This document shows, in pieces, positions 61,756-64,000 of a stretch of 64,000 nt of DNA (positions within the stretch are counted from its first letter, which is position 1; the number at the start of each line of letters is the position of its first letter). The stretch is taken from positions 6,014,001 to 6,078,000 of the forward strand of contig JAGYVD010000002.1 of the NCBI GenBank assembly GCA_021209875.1. Reading direction: 5' to 3'. This stretch comes from Rosellinia necatrix. Its lineage: Eukaryota; Ascomycota; Sordariomycetes; Xylariales; Xylariaceae. A program made the position numbers and the translations under genes. Below the pieces are notes generated by a model that was given only the letters and a program-made list of their open reading frames with translations, searched no databases and was not told where the DNA came from.

Positions 61756-63941
61756 TGGTTACCTGTTTTTCTTTTTTAAAAAAAAAAAAAACAGTTACAG
61801 CTTGAGTGGAAGGCAAAGTTTGTGAAGCAATGAGGTTAATCTTAGATCGCACCAATGCTACGGATCCTCTGGATATGAATATGTTCGAGGAATGTTCTGT
61901 GCTCGTCTAGATGACTGGCTGGTCAAGGATTATGTGGACGCGAACCACACGACGACACCGGCGCCATGCTCTTCATAGGATTAGAGGCTGAGTCAATGGT
62001 GACTGCGCTAGTCATCTGCCTCCTGTTGCCTAGCTGTTCTGCCTTGCCCCGGTCGGGTGGAGGGGGTGCCATCCTTCATGCTGTGAGCCCATGCCCGGTC
62101 CACGAACGTAACAGCCGCTGGTACGAAGTACTCTCCGCAGCGGATGTGCCATATAATACGACCTTGGTTGTGAGAGGAGATAACGTAGGTGGCGCCGGGG
62201 TAATGACGAATCTACGAATGGGAAGTCGTCTGGGAAGGACACGAGGATTCTACCTCACTCGGAGTCGCTTGATTGTGAAAATAATGCGGAAGAACCCCGA
62301 CATATGTAGGAAGCAGATTTTTGCGCCCCGTATTGTGCCTTGTAGTGGGCGTGATGCCTCTATTTTACTGATGGACCACACAGATATCATCGGTAAATAA
62401 GAAAAGAGATGGGTCGAATCATCAACACTTGGGACCTGTATTGGGCGGTATTCTAAAAAGAGATGACGATCATAGGATAAGATCGGAACCCCGCTCGTTA
62501 CCGACGAATCCAGGTTCCCCGCACCATGTCCATGTCCTTGGCCGAACAGGCCTTATATTGGTCCGAGGGGGGGTCAAACCGGGATCCCTATAGGACCATC
62601 AATGCATACATACATACATACACACATACATACATACATACACACATACATACATACATACACACATACATACATACATACACATATACATACATACATA
62701 CATATATACATTACATGTCGCTTGAATGGTGAGGGGCGGAGTCCTACCTGGTATGACGTGCATCTTACTCACCTCCATCATGCTGCTTCCGTCCTGAAAC
62801 ACGCCAACTTATGGTACGGTCCGGTTGGCATTGTTGCCTGGGGCTGCCTGATCTAGGCAGCTCAAAGCTTGACCTGCAAGAGCAGCGGCGGTAATTCGCT
62901 CCGCTTGCGCAGGTTCGCCGTTGTCTAATTGCCTATGTCGCTCTCGAATGTGCCTCTACCTACGCATATGAAGCCCGGGGATGATACGGGGGGAGTGGAA
63001 GGGGCAGGGGTGGAGAGGGGCGTTATAGATACTCTTATTGCCCAGGAAATCGCTGGTAGAAATCGGTTGTAAATGAAACGATTTTCACGATACCGTGGGA
63101 AGCACTCTCATACACGCAATCCCCCACCCCGCCCTTCCCTCTTTTCAGCCACGGACTATGACGTTGTATTCCCAGTGTAGCTTCTGCCGCTACCTGCGGC
63201 TCCCCCACATATGCTTTTTACACTTCGGCGAGATGGGATCCGGGAACTTTCTCACCAGCGAGTGACCAGATACGGTTCGCGGCCCAACACCCCAACGACG
63301 AGGCAACGCGGTGGCGGGTGAAATTGGGGCATATTGTCCATGCCAAGTCTATAATCTAAGCGTCGTACACAAGTCAAAATGACTCACCCACCTCTGTCTG
63401 ATAGTGGTACTTCGGCGACGGGAGGCCTCGACAATATCATGTCTAGCCAATGATGGGCATGAGTAGAGGCTACGTACAATGCAGCTAGGTGCCCTTAGAA
63501 TCGATAAGTATAAATTACCTAGAGTGACGTGTACTTTCTCTCCATCATAGTTTTAACCCTGCCATTGGAGTGGTTGAGTTATTATCAAGCTAGACACGAG
63601 GGAGCCGACCTTCGCTATCGTGCAGGTGAACTCCCACCCGGCCGTCCCCACCTTGGTTCGACGCAGCCTCACTGGAAGCGTATCTTTCACGTTGTAATAA
63701 ATGTAACCATAGGGAGCTACACCCAATGGGGTAATGGAGGGTGAGGAGGGAGCGGCAGGGGAAATGGCCGCAATACGTATAATGTGCAATATTAATATGC
63801 CGTGGCTACCTCAGCAATATATTGCTTCTCGTGACTTTCCTTCCCCTCCTTGTTGTGCTGAGCCACGCAGTTCGCCTATTTTTGCCGCCTGGGCTGACTT
63901 GACACATGATTGCACTTCTACAACATCTATACCAAACCACC
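61756..63941. other. Spacer with a long CATA/CACA microsatellite
   Basis: Upstream of the kinase and beyond. It opens with an A-run (61,775-61,792). Frames at 61,966-62,400 and elsewhere have no recognisable domain. It contains the microsatellite at 62,604-62,710. Confidence 0.5.
62604..62710. repeat. (CATA)n / (CACA)n compound microsatellite
   Basis: About 107 bp of CATACATACATA blocks alternating with CACA at roughly 20-bp spacing, giving a higher-order repeat. Frames through it on both strands are artefacts. Confidence 0.9.
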
Positions 63942-64000
63942 ATGGGGCTGTTTGGCCTGGGTAAAACTGCAGCCGAGGCAGATCTTCAATACCTGGACGA
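63942..64000 (+). CDS. Possible 5' end of a gene running off the window
   Basis: An ATG in a strong context (ACCACC before the ATG, G after) opens a frame that stays open to the window edge and begins MGLFGLGKTAAEADLQYLD. Too short for identification; it may be chance. Confidence 0.3.
   Translation, partial: MGLFGLGKTAAEADLQYLD

Overview
The window looks like nuclear DNA of a filamentous ascomycete (Pezizomycotina, probably Sordariomycetes). Genes carry several short GT-AG introns of about 50-110 nt. There is a heterokaryon-incompatibility (HET) gene, a fungal LYC1-type acetyltransferase and a PIG-P/GPI19 homologue. An 18.5 kb block of extremely AT-rich repeats carries the directional C-to-T / G-to-A signature of repeat-induced point mutation (RIP).

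Left arm (1-20.3 kb). A conserved housekeeping group comes first: cyclophilin H (131-1426 +), an AlkB-type dioxygenase (1658-2971 -), PIG-P/GPI19 (3714-4526 -) and an intron-containing tRNA-Phe(GAA) (5795-5883 -). An accessory stretch follows: an ATP-grasp ligase (6767-8295 +) convergent with a nine-exon cytochrome P450 (8793-10983 -), a LYC1-like acetyltransferase with an apparent frameshift (13409-14631 +), an alpha/beta hydrolase with an in-frame TAG (15829-16947 -), a secreted PAF-acetylhydrolase-like lipase (17451-18560 -) and a secreted protein of unknown function (19201-20299 -). The spacers here are long and gene-poor.

AT-rich island (21,075-39,572). This reads as a nest of three transposons. 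The outer element has gapless 165 bp terminal inverted repeats flanked by TA on both sides, which points to a Tc1/mariner-like element of about 2.3 kb once the insertions are removed. Two long elements sit inside it, each bounded by direct terminal repeats: 21,661-29,863 (185 bp repeats, flanked by AAAAC on both sides) and 30,514-38,479 (about 308 bp repeats). All three look RIP-mutated and no intact ORF survives.

Right arm (39.6-64 kb). It contains a HET-domain protein with a 19-unit acidic hexapeptide tail (42443-45358 +), glutaminyl-peptide cyclotransferase (47302-48581 +), the oligosaccharyltransferase subunit SWP1/ribophorin II (49823-51108 +), a CDP-choline/ethanolamine phosphotransferase (52432-53987 -), a secreted GPI-anchored cysteine-rich protein (55607-56353 -) and a divergent protein kinase (59876-61755 -). 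A possible new gene begins at 63942.

Working together: SWP1, glutaminyl cyclase, GPI19, the phosphotransferase and the GPI-anchored protein all belong to the secretory or membrane system, but they are spread among unrelated genes and I do not claim a cluster. The ATP-grasp/P450 pair is the only arrangement that could be a small metabolic unit. The best candidates for something undescribed are the outer TIR element, the double-hairpin LTR, and the 14-bp hairpin with A/T-tract flanks upstream of the lipase.
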